This document shows, one piece after another, positions 35,589-43,206 of a stretch of DNA of 64,000 bases; position 1 is the first letter of the stretch, and the number at the start of each line of letters is the position of its first letter. The notes under the pieces were generated by a model, which worked only from the letters and a program-made list of their open reading frames with translations, searched no databases and was not told the origin of the DNA. A program made the position numbers and the translations under genes. The DNA is from an uncultured Lachnospiraceae bacterium (GTDB lineage: Bacteria > Bacillota > Clostridia > Lachnospirales > Lachnospiraceae): positions 62,001 through 126,000 of the forward strand of contig CACZJL010000003.1 of the NCBI GenBank assembly GCA_902781505.1, given 5' to 3'.

Positions 35589-36536
35589 TTATTTTACGTC
35601 ACGATAAACAGCCATTGCGTCACCAACCTCCACAAGGTAATCACTTCCCGGTTGCATCACAACTGTATTTCTCTTAACCAATACAACCACCACGTCGTCT
35701 TTCCTTCGAATTTCATCAGCAGTCAGACCAATCCAACGACTGTCGATATCCACAACAACGGTCTGAATATTCACTTCCAGTCCCCCGTTCGCATTCGCAG
35801 CCTTCGTATACTGTTCAACAAAACCGGCACTGATAATACCTGTCGGAATGGCAACGACACCAACGCCAAGGAAGGCCGTCAGAATACCCATACATTTGCC
35901 AATGACCGTTACCGGATAGATGTCACCATATCCTACCGTCAGAAGCGTCGAGGTTGCCCACCATATCCCGGAGAACACGTTTTTAAACACGTCCGGCTGT
36001 GCCTCGTGTTCCGCGCTGTACATTCCAAGGGACGAAGCGCAAAGGAGCACCATTACGATAAACACACTCGAAGCAATCTGGTTTCGCTTTTCATAAAGAA
36101 CCGTCCAGATGACATTGAAGGAATCATAATTCGCATTGATTCTGAACAGGTGCAGAATTCGAACAACTCGTAACATTCTGAAAACAACAAATCCTGACAG
36201 GAAGAAAAACGGAAGAATCGTCAGTAAATCCACGATACCGTCAAACGATACCAGAAATTTAAGGATTGCCATCTTCTTTGTTCTTGTCGGATACAAATAC
36301 TCTGCCGTCCAGATGCGAAGCACATACTCGAATATAAAGAACAGAAGCGTTACATATTCGATGCCGCGCATCAAATCGTACCACGGTGCCAGCTCGTCAA
36401 ATGTCTCTAAGAACATGCATGCGATATTCGCAATGATGACCAGAATAATCAGATAATCAAACAATCTCGACACCAAATCCGTCTCCTGCCCAATCTGGAT
36501 AATATCAAAAATACGGCGTTTTGTTTTGTTAATCAT
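35589..36536 (-). CDS. voltage-gated potassium channel-like protein
   Basis: This 315-residue six-helix channel has S1-S4 (~20-135) with an Arg-bearing S4, FRMLRVVRILHLFRI. The pore loop has the K+ filter TLLTVGYGDIYP (~200), then S6 with gating Gly/Pro. The C-terminal ~80 residues resemble an RCK-C/TrkA-C ligand domain (GLTADEIRRKDDVVVVLVKR). It is an intrusion in the pilus locus between glycosyltransferases and pilD. No link with pilus function is evident. trkA-trkH for K+ uptake lie elsewhere in the window. Confidence 0.88.
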   Translation of the reverse strand: MINKTKRRIFDIIQIGQETDLVSRLFDYLIILVIIANIACMFLETFDELAPWYDLMRGIEYVTLLFFIFEYVLRIWTAEYLYPTRTKKMAILKFLVSFDGIVDLLTILPFFFLSGFVVFRMLRVVRILHLFRINANYDSFNVIWTVLYEKRNQIASSVFIVMVLLCASSLGMYSAEHEAQPDVFKNVFSGIWWATSTLLTVGYGDIYPVTVIGKCMGILTAFLGVGVVAIPTGIISAGFVEQYTKAANANGGLEVNIQTVVVDIDSRWIGLTADEIRRKDDVVVVLVKRNTVVMQPGSDYLVEVGDAMAVYRDVK

Positions 36537-36612
36537 CAGGAATTCCCCTCGGTTTGATTTGTATTAATAGTACCACCAATTGGAACATTTCGAAACGTCA
36601 TTTGATAAACCC

Positions 36613-36834
36613 TCAAAAACCGTCCAGACCTGACATCAACTTGGTATTTACGTCTTGCTCACAAAGCCTCGTGGCAAATGTATGCCTCAGTATATGCGGA
36701 CTGCATTTCGGAACCCGTGCACTTTCTCCTTTTTCTTCCAGTTCTTGGTTGCAGCGTCTAATCAAAATCTGAAGCTTTTGATACATCTTTTCTTTGTTCA
36801 AAATTTCTCCGAATGATTTGTCTGTAAAGCTCAA
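36613..36834 (-). pseudogene. tyrosine recombinase (integrase) C-terminal remnant
   Basis: This 73-residue frame contains KCSPHILRHTFATRLCEQDV, the HxxR box of phage/transposon-type tyrosine recombinases. The N-terminal domains are missing. The end is cut before the H/W and catalytic Tyr boxes (it reads NTKLMSGLDGF and stops). Its first part overlaps the 3' end of the GT2 gene in another frame. It is a scar of an integrated element or of recombination at this place. The remaining ~75 bases to the channel gene are non-coding. Confidence 0.75.
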
Positions 36835-37723
36835 ATCTTCTTTGCTCAGATTTCACTAAATTTTGAAGAATCAAACCACTAAATAGTGACATCAAAGATG
36901 CAATCATAAAGAAACCACAAACAATAAGAGTTGGGAATCTTTGGACTAAACCAGTCTTAAAATATTCAACAAATACTGGTATTACAAAACCGATTGCCAA
37001 TATTGCAAGCACAATTGCATTCCATCCAAAAAAACGAAGCGGCTGATAGTTCTTATACAATCCCAGAATAGTTTTCAATACTTTGATACCATCCGGAATA
37101 GTACTTAATTTTGAAATAGAACCTTCTGGTCGATCTCGATACTGCACAGGAATGCTTGATACTTGCATATTTTTGTCCAATGCATGAATCGTCATTTCTG
37201 TTTCAATCTCAAATCCTCTGGAAAGAACAGGAAATGTCTTCACAAAATCGTAGCTAAACGCGCGATAACCAGTCATAATATCTTTGATATCTGAATCAAA
37301 CAAATGATTAATTGCATGACGTACCAGTTTATTGCCAAAGTTGTGGAACGGTCTCTTATTCTCAGTGAAATATGTTGAAGATAATCGATCTCCTATCACC
37401 ATATCTGCTTGATTTTCAAGAACCTCTTTTACCATTACCGTTCCATATTCTGCTGGATATGTGTCATCCCCATCAATCATTATATAGCAGTCTGCATCAA
37501 TTTCACGAAACATGCGCCTGACCACATTTCCTTTTCCTTGATGTCTTTCTTTTCTAACTATTGCGCCACTGGTTACAGCTTCTGTAATTGTATCATCCTT
37601 GGAATTATTGTCATACACATATATAGTCGCATCCGGTAATGCTATCTTCCAATCATTAACAACCTTAGAAATTGTATTCCCTTCATTAAAGCAAGGAATT
37701 ATTACCGCAATTCTATCACTCAT
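36758..37723 (-). CDS. GT2-family glycosyltransferase, DPM1/GtrB-like
   Basis: This 321-residue protein has an N-terminal GT-A domain with VIIPCFNEGNTISKVV and the nucleotide/metal motif MIDGDDTYP (~92). Two C-terminal membrane helices (~235-290) follow, the layout of polyprenyl-phosphate glycosyltransferases. It likely charges a lipid carrier with a sugar used by the neighbouring GT-C enzyme. ATG overlaps its upstream neighbour's stop (ATGA). The last ~12 residues fall in DNA shared with an integrase remnant, so the native C-terminus may have been replaced. The region is AT-rich compared with the pil genes. Confidence 0.85.
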   Translation of the reverse strand: MSDRIAVIIPCFNEGNTISKVVNDWKIALPDATIYVYDNNSKDDTITEAVTSGAIVRKERHQGKGNVVRRMFREIDADCYIMIDGDDTYPAEYGTVMVKEVLENQADMVIGDRLSSTYFTENKRPFHNFGNKLVRHAINHLFDSDIKDIMTGYRAFSYDFVKTFPVLSRGFEIETEMTIHALDKNMQVSSIPVQYRDRPEGSISKLSTIPDGIKVLKTILGLYKNYQPLRFFGWNAIVLAILAIGFVIPVFVEYFKTGLVQRFPTLIVCGFFMIASLMSLFSGLILQNLVKSEQRRFELYRQIIRRNFEQRKDVSKASDFD

Positions 37724-39663
37724 CCTTCTTCTCCCATTGAAAACGTAGCCATATGCCCAACTTTTAGGTTAATTGCCAGATTAGGTATTATTTCATGCGG
37801 ACATGTAACTCTGTATAAGCTCAGAGTCTCTGAATATTGTTCAACCAATTCGCACCCAAACCCAGGTGTTACATCACGTTCAGTATTTACGAAAATATAA
37901 TCCACTTTAGTCAGGTTCTCAACCTTTTTTCGCAACTTTGGTAATTTAAATGAATCATTCCAATCTTTCCACTTAAGTCCATAATATGACATCCTCTCGA
38001 GATATGAATATAAGGCGTGCGATTGAATGATATCCGAATCTAACCATTTATTATACGAAATATTATGCTGATAGCAGAAATTTGAATAACTTGATACATT
38101 GATACTTTTCACATTCATATCAACAACAAATGTGTCAAAGAGACTTCTATAGAAAGCAGCTCGTGGTGTTACGTAATGCTCACTAATAAACAAAAACTCT
38201 TTATCATCATTTGATTTAATAAAGTTATGAATACGGTCACCCATTTCTACAACATCGTAGTCTACCTTTTGCGAACGAGTCCATTCATAGTGAGAAATCG
38301 AAGAATTTGCAACATTGATGATCAAAGCAAAAATGATTATTAATGTTCTAATTAATCCTATATGTTTTCTCAACAAACATGACATCGATATGTAAATAAA
38401 ACCAATCATCATAAAGCAAATGATTTGATACCATTTTTCATTTAATACCGTAAAAAGAATCGCCGAAGGGTGATCAATAATCGCTTGATTGCTTGTGATT
38501 AAAATATGCTCATCATAAACAAAAATATATGAACATAACAAAATATCAAGTAATACAAGTACAATCAAAGGCTTCCCAGCCTTATTTTTATCCAATCCAT
38601 CATTAACAGAAGCTATAAACAGTACAAAAAACGGCAAAGGCAAATAACTGATATACCTCATATGAAACCGAGGAACGGTTGTACCCCAATCTTCCCGTAA
38701 TGATATGGTATATCCAACTACCAGAGAAGTAACTATCAGCATTTCAACCAGCAAGAACGCTGCATGTTTGATTCTTCTGCTTGCAGATTTGTTAATTAAC
38801 GGAACGATTATCACCACAGGATTTATAACAAACAAGAAAACAATTAAAAAATAGATTGTTGAATAAACCACATAATAAACATTAAACGGATTATTAAGAG
38901 GACCAATGCTCTGCTGGTTATATGAATTTCCCATTCCAGTGAAAAGGATATGCTTCATCAACAGAAAAATCACAACGAAAGGAATAACATGCGAAAATAC
39001 TAATTTCAAAAAAGTGAGTAATTTCGTAATAAAATTTTGCTTTTCCAATAGCACGTAGAATAGCATTATAGTCATACTTACAATAATGAATACTAATGAA
39101 ATCTCCTTGCACAAATAGCAAAAATAGAAATACACGCCTTCTAATGCAAGATGAAAGTATGTTTTTTTATTCAATATAGCAGGTTTCTCTATTAATTCAA
39201 GATTTCCTAATAGGAAATATACGGCAAGCAGAGCCATCGGGATAAATAAGGACTCGCTCATATATGATTCATAACTCATCAGATCCGCAGCTGTTAAATA
39301 CACAAGGACCATAAGTACAATATCCCAATATCTATCAAGATATTTTTTTGAAATCAGAACAACCGGAACAACACCTGTACTTATCAATAAATTATTAATA
39401 AACCAAATAAGTTTCATTCGTAATTCATAATTATCGACTAAAAATGCGGGAGAAATCACTATTGAATAAAGGATTTTTTGATAATCGGTTTGTTGTCCGT
39501 ATATGAATAATTTCCCACTTTTAACAATACTATTCGCAATTGAATAATAACGTAGCTCATCTGGATATATTGTGATAATTTTTACATAATTTGTTATAAA
39601 AAAACGAATAATAAACGAAATCACAGTGATTGCTACTATTAAACTAAACTTCTTATGTTTCAT
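37720..39663 (-). CDS. GT-C fold membrane glycosyltransferase-like protein
   Basis: This 647-residue protein has about 11-12 membrane helices and an extracytoplasmic loop after helix 1 with IYPDELRYYSIANSI. The acidic DE pair there is typical of GT39/ArnT/PMT-like GT-C enzymes, which move sugars from lipid carriers to proteins or polymers. A ~200-residue soluble C-terminal domain follows. I start at ATG 39663 (MKHKKFSLIV) after AGGTGAAT. It sits directly after pilA and before a lipid-sugar GT2, so pilin or surface glycosylation is likely. The acceptor is unproven. Base composition is notably AT-rich. Confidence 0.65.
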   Translation of the reverse strand: MKHKKFSLIVAITVISFIIRFFITNYVKIITIYPDELRYYSIANSIVKSGKLFIYGQQTDYQKILYSIVISPAFLVDNYELRMKLIWFINNLLISTGVVPVVLISKKYLDRYWDIVLMVLVYLTAADLMSYESYMSESLFIPMALLAVYFLLGNLELIEKPAILNKKTYFHLALEGVYFYFCYLCKEISLVFIIVSMTIMLFYVLLEKQNFITKLLTFLKLVFSHVIPFVVIFLLMKHILFTGMGNSYNQQSIGPLNNPFNVYYVVYSTIYFLIVFLFVINPVVIIVPLINKSASRRIKHAAFLLVEMLIVTSLVVGYTISLREDWGTTVPRFHMRYISYLPLPFFVLFIASVNDGLDKNKAGKPLIVLVLLDILLCSYIFVYDEHILITSNQAIIDHPSAILFTVLNEKWYQIICFMMIGFIYISMSCLLRKHIGLIRTLIIIFALIINVANSSISHYEWTRSQKVDYDVVEMGDRIHNFIKSNDDKEFLFISEHYVTPRAAFYRSLFDTFVVDMNVKSINVSSYSNFCYQHNISYNKWLDSDIIQSHALYSYLERMSYYGLKWKDWNDSFKLPKLRKKVENLTKVDYIFVNTERDVTPGFGCELVEQYSETLSLYRVTCPHEIIPNLAINLKVGHMATFSMGEEG

Positions 39664-39671
39664 ATTCACCT

Positions 39672-39703
39672 AAAAAAATAGGGCACATACTAGATGTGCC
39701 CTA
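39672..39703 (-). terminator. terminator between pilA and glycosyltransferase genes
   Basis: A TAGGGCACAT/ATGTGCCCTA stem is followed by seven T. The GT-C ribosome site follows immediately, so the glycosyltransferases are probably expressed by read-through. Confidence 0.88.
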
Positions 39704-39728
39704 CAAATACTAATTTGTTGTTTATCTA

Positions 39729-40151
39729 TCAGTTGCCACTGTTTGTTGTTGAACCTGTTGTGTTCCAACCACCTGATGCATTGCTATCCTGTGGATAAAC
39801 TGTTGCATCATTATTTGTACCAATATGTACATAGAATGTAGAAAGCTGTGATGATCCATAGTCAACAGCACCAGTACTTCCTGTAACTGAAGCAGCACCA
39901 GTTCCAACACTTCCTGCCTTAACATCATATGTGTACCACATGTTACCAGCGCCATTTCCTTCTGCTAAATACTGATTGTTAGCTGCAGAAAGAGCAGCTC
40001 TACCATTAGACTGGTTTGTAGCTCTTCTAGCCTTAGCAAGCTGTGTTGTGAAGATAGGTACTGAGATTGCTACTAAGATACCAATGATAGCTACTACGAT
40101 AAGTAACTCGGCTAATGTGAAGCCCTTTTTGTTTGAAAGTTTCTTTGTCAT
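39729..40151 (-). CDS. pilA: major type IV pilin
   Basis: This 140-residue prepilin has a 10-residue basic leader MTKKLSNKKG^ followed by FTLAELLIVVAIIGILVAIS with +5 Glu. The short globular part is Gly/Ser/Thr/Asn-rich and lacks the C-terminal disulfide loop of Gram-negative pilins, as in other Clostridia. A GGAGG site precedes ATG. The long structured leader, a dedicated promoter and a strong downstream terminator point to high, separately controlled expression. Abundant Ser/Thr in the tail offers possible glycosylation sites for the enzymes encoded next. Confidence 0.93.
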   Translation of the reverse strand: MTKKLSNKKGFTLAELLIVVAIIGILVAISVPIFTTQLAKARRATNQSNGRAALSAANNQYLAEGNGAGNMWYTYDVKAGSVGTGAASVTGSTGAVDYGSSQLSTFYVHIGTNNDATVYPQDSNASGGWNTTGSTTNSGN

Positions 40152-40174
40152 AAAGAATTTTCCTCCTTTTATTT

Positions 40175-40282
40175 GAGAACTTTTTTCTCCATACGCCCCT
40201 CGCTCTCTGGATAAAAGTTCTGCTTTCCCCTGCAGGAAGCTCCCTCTATCGAGATTGTTCTGTGTATATGAACTGTGTTCTC
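40175..40282 (-). promoter_or_regulatory. structured pilA 5' leader with alternative pairings
   Basis: The leader has GAGAAC (40277-40282) complementary to GTTCTC (40175-40180) just before the ribosome site. A competing 9-bp helix AGAACTTTT/AAAAGTTCT (40213-40221 with 40176-40184) is extended inward by TCCA/TGGA. A further GTTC/GAAC pair lies at its 5' end. The first two folds are mutually exclusive and both end ~10 bases before the SD. It does not match the c-di-GMP-I consensus I know. Regulatory action is inference. Confidence 0.5.
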
Positions 40283-40300
40283 GTTTTCTTTGTTGTATGT

Positions 40301-40329
40301 ATTATTTCATAATTTCTTTATAAATGCAA
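40301..40329 (-). promoter_or_regulatory. promoter of pilA
   Basis: TTGCAT and AATAAT are separated by 17 bases. The transcript would start near 40294, giving a ~140-base leader. The other ~190 bases up to the pilC terminator are AT-rich with nothing recognisable. Confidence 0.45.
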
Positions 40330-40521
40330 CTCTTTTTTTACATTATTTTGTAACTCTTTTACTGCTTTTTTGTTTTCATCCGTAAACATAATTAGTTTAA
40401 ACACCGTAGTTGCTTAACTTAATCCTTTACGTAAATACTTTCATTTGCAAATTTCCAGATTTAGTTATTTTGCTAACATTTATAAAAAAAGTATAAATTC
40501 CATAAATTTTGCTCGTTTCCA

Positions 40522-40556
40522 TTATAAAAGGTCCCCATCACAAGACAGGGACCTTT
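40522..40556 (-). terminator. terminator of minor pilin-pilB-pilT-pilC operon
   Basis: AAAGGTCCC pairs with GGGGACCTTT around ~12 bases, followed by TTTATAATG on the minus strand, 15 bases after pilC. Confidence 0.75.
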
Positions 40557-40570
40557 CGATACAATAATCA

Positions 40571-41785
40571 TTAGAACAAGTTGTACATAGAGAACATAGG
40601 CATATAAATAGCCAAGACAATCCAACCAACAAAGATTGCTAACACTACCATTATACCAGGCTCCAACTTAGCCAGAGCCTGTGTTGTAGCATGATCCGCT
40701 TCATTTGCATAATAATCACCGATCGTATCAAGAGTACTCTCTAATTCACCGGTTTCTTCTCCAATTGCAGTCATCTCAGTTAATGTTTTAGGGAATAATG
40801 CGGATTCACGCATTACATCGCCTAAACGGCGACCTTCTTCAATCTTTCGCACCATTCCTCTTAATCCCTGTCCAAGTACGTAATTATCCATTACCTTACC
40901 TGTTGTATCGAGTGCCTGAGATACCGGAAGTCCCGCTTTCAAAAGAGCTGACATAGTATTAGCAAACTGAGCCGCACCATTCAGTCGATTAATATTTCCC
41001 ATGACCGGAATTTTCAACATGTTACTGGAGTGCTGCTCTTTTCCCTTCTCGGTAGATACCCACATTTTAAAACCACCAAATCCTACAACCGCTACAGCAA
41101 TCATAAAAGGCCATCCAACACGGAAAAATTTGCTCATCCCAACAAGTGCAACAGTAATAGCTGGCAATTGACCGCCAAATCCTTCAAATACAGAGGTCAT
41201 TGTTGGTACTACCTTAACCATCATAACAATAACAACAACAATCGCGACAACAACTACAAACAATGGATATGATAACGCCTGCTTAATCTTTTGCTGTAAT
41301 TTATGCGATTTTGAATAATACGCTTCAAGTGTTTTAAAACATTCGTCCATAGTACCAGATTGCTCACCGGCACGAACGGTTTCAATAAAGGTAAGTGGAA
41401 GTCCTTCGCAGTTTCTTTCAAATGATGCAGCTACACCTGCACCATGTGCAACGTCATCTGCAGACTTCGCAAGCATTGCTGCTAACTTCTTATCTGCTGT
41501 CTGTTCAGAAATCATCTGCATACAGGTTGCGATATTTACACCTGCACCTAAGATGATTGAGAACTGAGAACACATAACGGAAAGCGCTTCCGTATCAACC
41601 TTCTTACTTCCCAAATCAGCAGAAAGAATTCCCATATCCTTCTGCTTCACCTGCTGAATGTTGATTACAACAGGCAGATTCTGTGCCTTAATTTTTGATA
41701 CGGCTGTAAATTCATCTGATGCTTCTACCACACCTTCGACTCTGGAGCCGTCATTACTCATGGCACTGTATTTATACTGTTCCAT
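40571..41785 (-). CDS. pilC: type IV pilus platform protein PilC
   Basis: This 404-residue polytopic protein has two GspF/PilC domains (~70-195 and ~270-400). Marker motifs are FIETVRAGEQSGTMDECF and MTAIGEETGELESTLDTIGDYY. Membrane helices lie near 170-190, 215-240 and 375-400. It is the membrane platform acted on by PilB and PilT. I start at ATG 41785 because GGGAGGA lies seven bases upstream. A TTG two codons earlier is too close to it. It closes the pilB-T-C block. Confidence 0.95.
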   Translation of the reverse strand: MEQYKYSAMSNDGSRVEGVVEASDEFTAVSKIKAQNLPVVINIQQVKQKDMGILSADLGSKKVDTEALSVMCSQFSIILGAGVNIATCMQMISEQTADKKLAAMLAKSADDVAHGAGVAASFERNCEGLPLTFIETVRAGEQSGTMDECFKTLEAYYSKSHKLQQKIKQALSYPLFVVVVAIVVVIVMMVKVVPTMTSVFEGFGGQLPAITVALVGMSKFFRVGWPFMIAVAVVGFGGFKMWVSTEKGKEQHSSNMLKIPVMGNINRLNGAAQFANTMSALLKAGLPVSQALDTTGKVMDNYVLGQGLRGMVRKIEEGRRLGDVMRESALFPKTLTEMTAIGEETGELESTLDTIGDYYANEADHATTQALAKLEPGIMVVLAIFVGWIVLAIYMPMFSMYNLF

Positions 41786-41803
41786 TTTCAAATCCTCCCT
41801 CTA

Positions 41804-43183
41804 TCAATGCTTAAAGATACTTCCCTGGCCGCCCATTGGCTGTCCTGAGCCCATTGGTCTTGCTCCGCCCATCGGTCTTGCTCCGCCCATTGGCTGTCCT
41901 GAGCCCATCGGTCTTGCTCCACCCATTGGTGCTGCTCCGCCCATTGGTCTTGCTCCGCCCATTGGTTGTCCTGAGCCCATTGGTCTTGCTCCGCCCATCG
42001 GCTGTCCTGAGCCCATTGGTCTTGCTCCGGGAATCGAACCTGCTGGTCTAGCCCCTGGAATAGAACTCTGAGCAGGCTTTGATGATCCCATGCCCGCCAT
42101 CTGTGTACGAGCGCTGGCACCGCCGACAAAGCCACCGACATTTGCCTTGACATAATCTCTGTTGTTGGCAGCCATGACAGCTGTTTCACTGGAGATGGAA
42201 CCGTTCTTAACAAGATTGATTAAGCTGTTATCCATAGAGATAGAACCCTGATTAGCACTCGATAACATCGCAGATTCCATCTGAGGTGTCTTACCTTCAC
42301 GAATCAGGTTACGAATAGCCGCTGTAACATACATCGCTTCACATGCACAGACACGTCCCTTACCGCTCTTACGAAGAAGGAGCTGCTGTGAAAGAACTGC
42401 GTTCAGTGTTGTTGAAAGCTGAAGTCGAATCTGTGGCTGACGATCTGCAGGGAATGTACCAACAATACGGTCAACCGCATCGGTTGCTGAGTTCGTATGC
42501 AGTGTTGCGAATACTAAATGTCCAGTCTCGGCAGCGGTTAAAGCTGTTTCGATTGTGGCATTATCACGCATTTCACCGATTAGAATGATATCCGGATCTT
42601 CACGCAGGATAGCGCGCAGACCGTTGTAGTAGGATTCTGTATCCTTGCCAATTTCACGCTGGTTAACTACACACTTATCTGGCGTGTAAATATACTCGAT
42701 AGGATCTTCAAGAGTGATGATATGCTCATATCTTGTATGGTTAATCTGATCCAGGATTGCAGCCAGTGTAGTTGACTTACCGGAACCTGTTTCACCTGTT
42801 ACAAGAACGATACCCTTCTGCCATGTAGGGAACTGTGCTACAAGTGGTGGAAGACCTAACTGTTCAATCTTTGGAATCTTGTTACTCAGTACACGAAGTG
42901 CAGTAGAGCATTCATTCTGCTGACGGAACAGGTTGATACGACAACGTTCTCCGGCAATCGTCCGAGCCAAATCGAGCTCTCCGATATGTTCAATCTGCTT
43001 GAACATATCTCCTGCAAGTGTTTCTCCATAGTACTCGCAGTCTTCATGAGTTAAAGGTTCATCCTGAATATTTACAAGCTGACCATCAACTCTGTACTTT
43101 GGTGGAAGTCCGTATACAAGATGAATATCGGAACCACGGTTTTCGACGGCCTTAGTGACCATCTCTTCTAATGTAAGTCTCAT
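41804..43183 (-). CDS. pilT: pilus retraction ATPase PilT with repeat tail
   Basis: This 459-residue secretion ATPase has a PAS-like N-terminal domain, Walker A LVTGETGSGKSTTLAAIL (~130) and Asp box IITLEDPIEYIY. Walker B is DIILIGEMRD, and the His box ETGHLVFATLHTNSA is of PilT type. PilT hexamers depolymerise pili and drive twitching and DNA uptake. The core ends near residue 350. The last ~100 residues are a Pro/Met/Gly/Arg tail with repeats such as GGARPMGSGQP, absent from typical ~345-370-residue PilT. It sits between pilB and pilC with an AAGGGG site. Confidence 0.95.
   Translation of the reverse strand: MRLTLEEMVTKAVENRGSDIHLVYGLPPKYRVDGQLVNIQDEPLTHEDCEYYGETLAGDMFKQIEHIGELDLARTIAGERCRINLFRQQNECSTALRVLSNKIPKIEQLGLPPLVAQFPTWQKGIVLVTGETGSGKSTTLAAILDQINHTRYEHIITLEDPIEYIYTPDKCVVNQREIGKDTESYYNGLRAILREDPDIILIGEMRDNATIETALTAAETGHLVFATLHTNSATDAVDRIVGTFPADRQPQIRLQLSTTLNAVLSQQLLLRKSGKGRVCACEAMYVTAAIRNLIREGKTPQMESAMLSSANQGSISMDNSLINLVKNGSISSETAVMAANNRDYVKANVGGFVGGASARTQMAGMGSSKPAQSSIPGARPAGSIPGARPMGSGQPMGGARPMGSGQPMGGARPMGGAAPMGGARPMGSGQPMGGARPMGGARPMGSGQPMGGQGSIFKH
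41830..42052 (-). repeat. tandem repeats encoding the PilT tail
   Basis: Units of about 36 or 18 bases encode PMGSGQPMGGAR and PMGGAR variants in ten or so copies. Mixed unit order and near-identical DNA suggest copy-number change by slippage. Confidence 0.85.
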
Positions 43184-43206
43184 CTTAATTCCCCTTTTTA
43201 GTAAAC

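Noticed and set aside
40175..40282. Class I c-di-GMP (GEMM) riboswitch before pilA
   Set aside because: The expected conserved core and GNRA tetraloop/receptor arrangement are not visible, so it is reported only as an unidentified structured leader.
41658..42213. Repetitive frames on both strands opposite the PilT tail
   Set aside because: They are reading-frame echoes of the PMGGAR repeats. Only the PilT frame has a ribosome site and homology.
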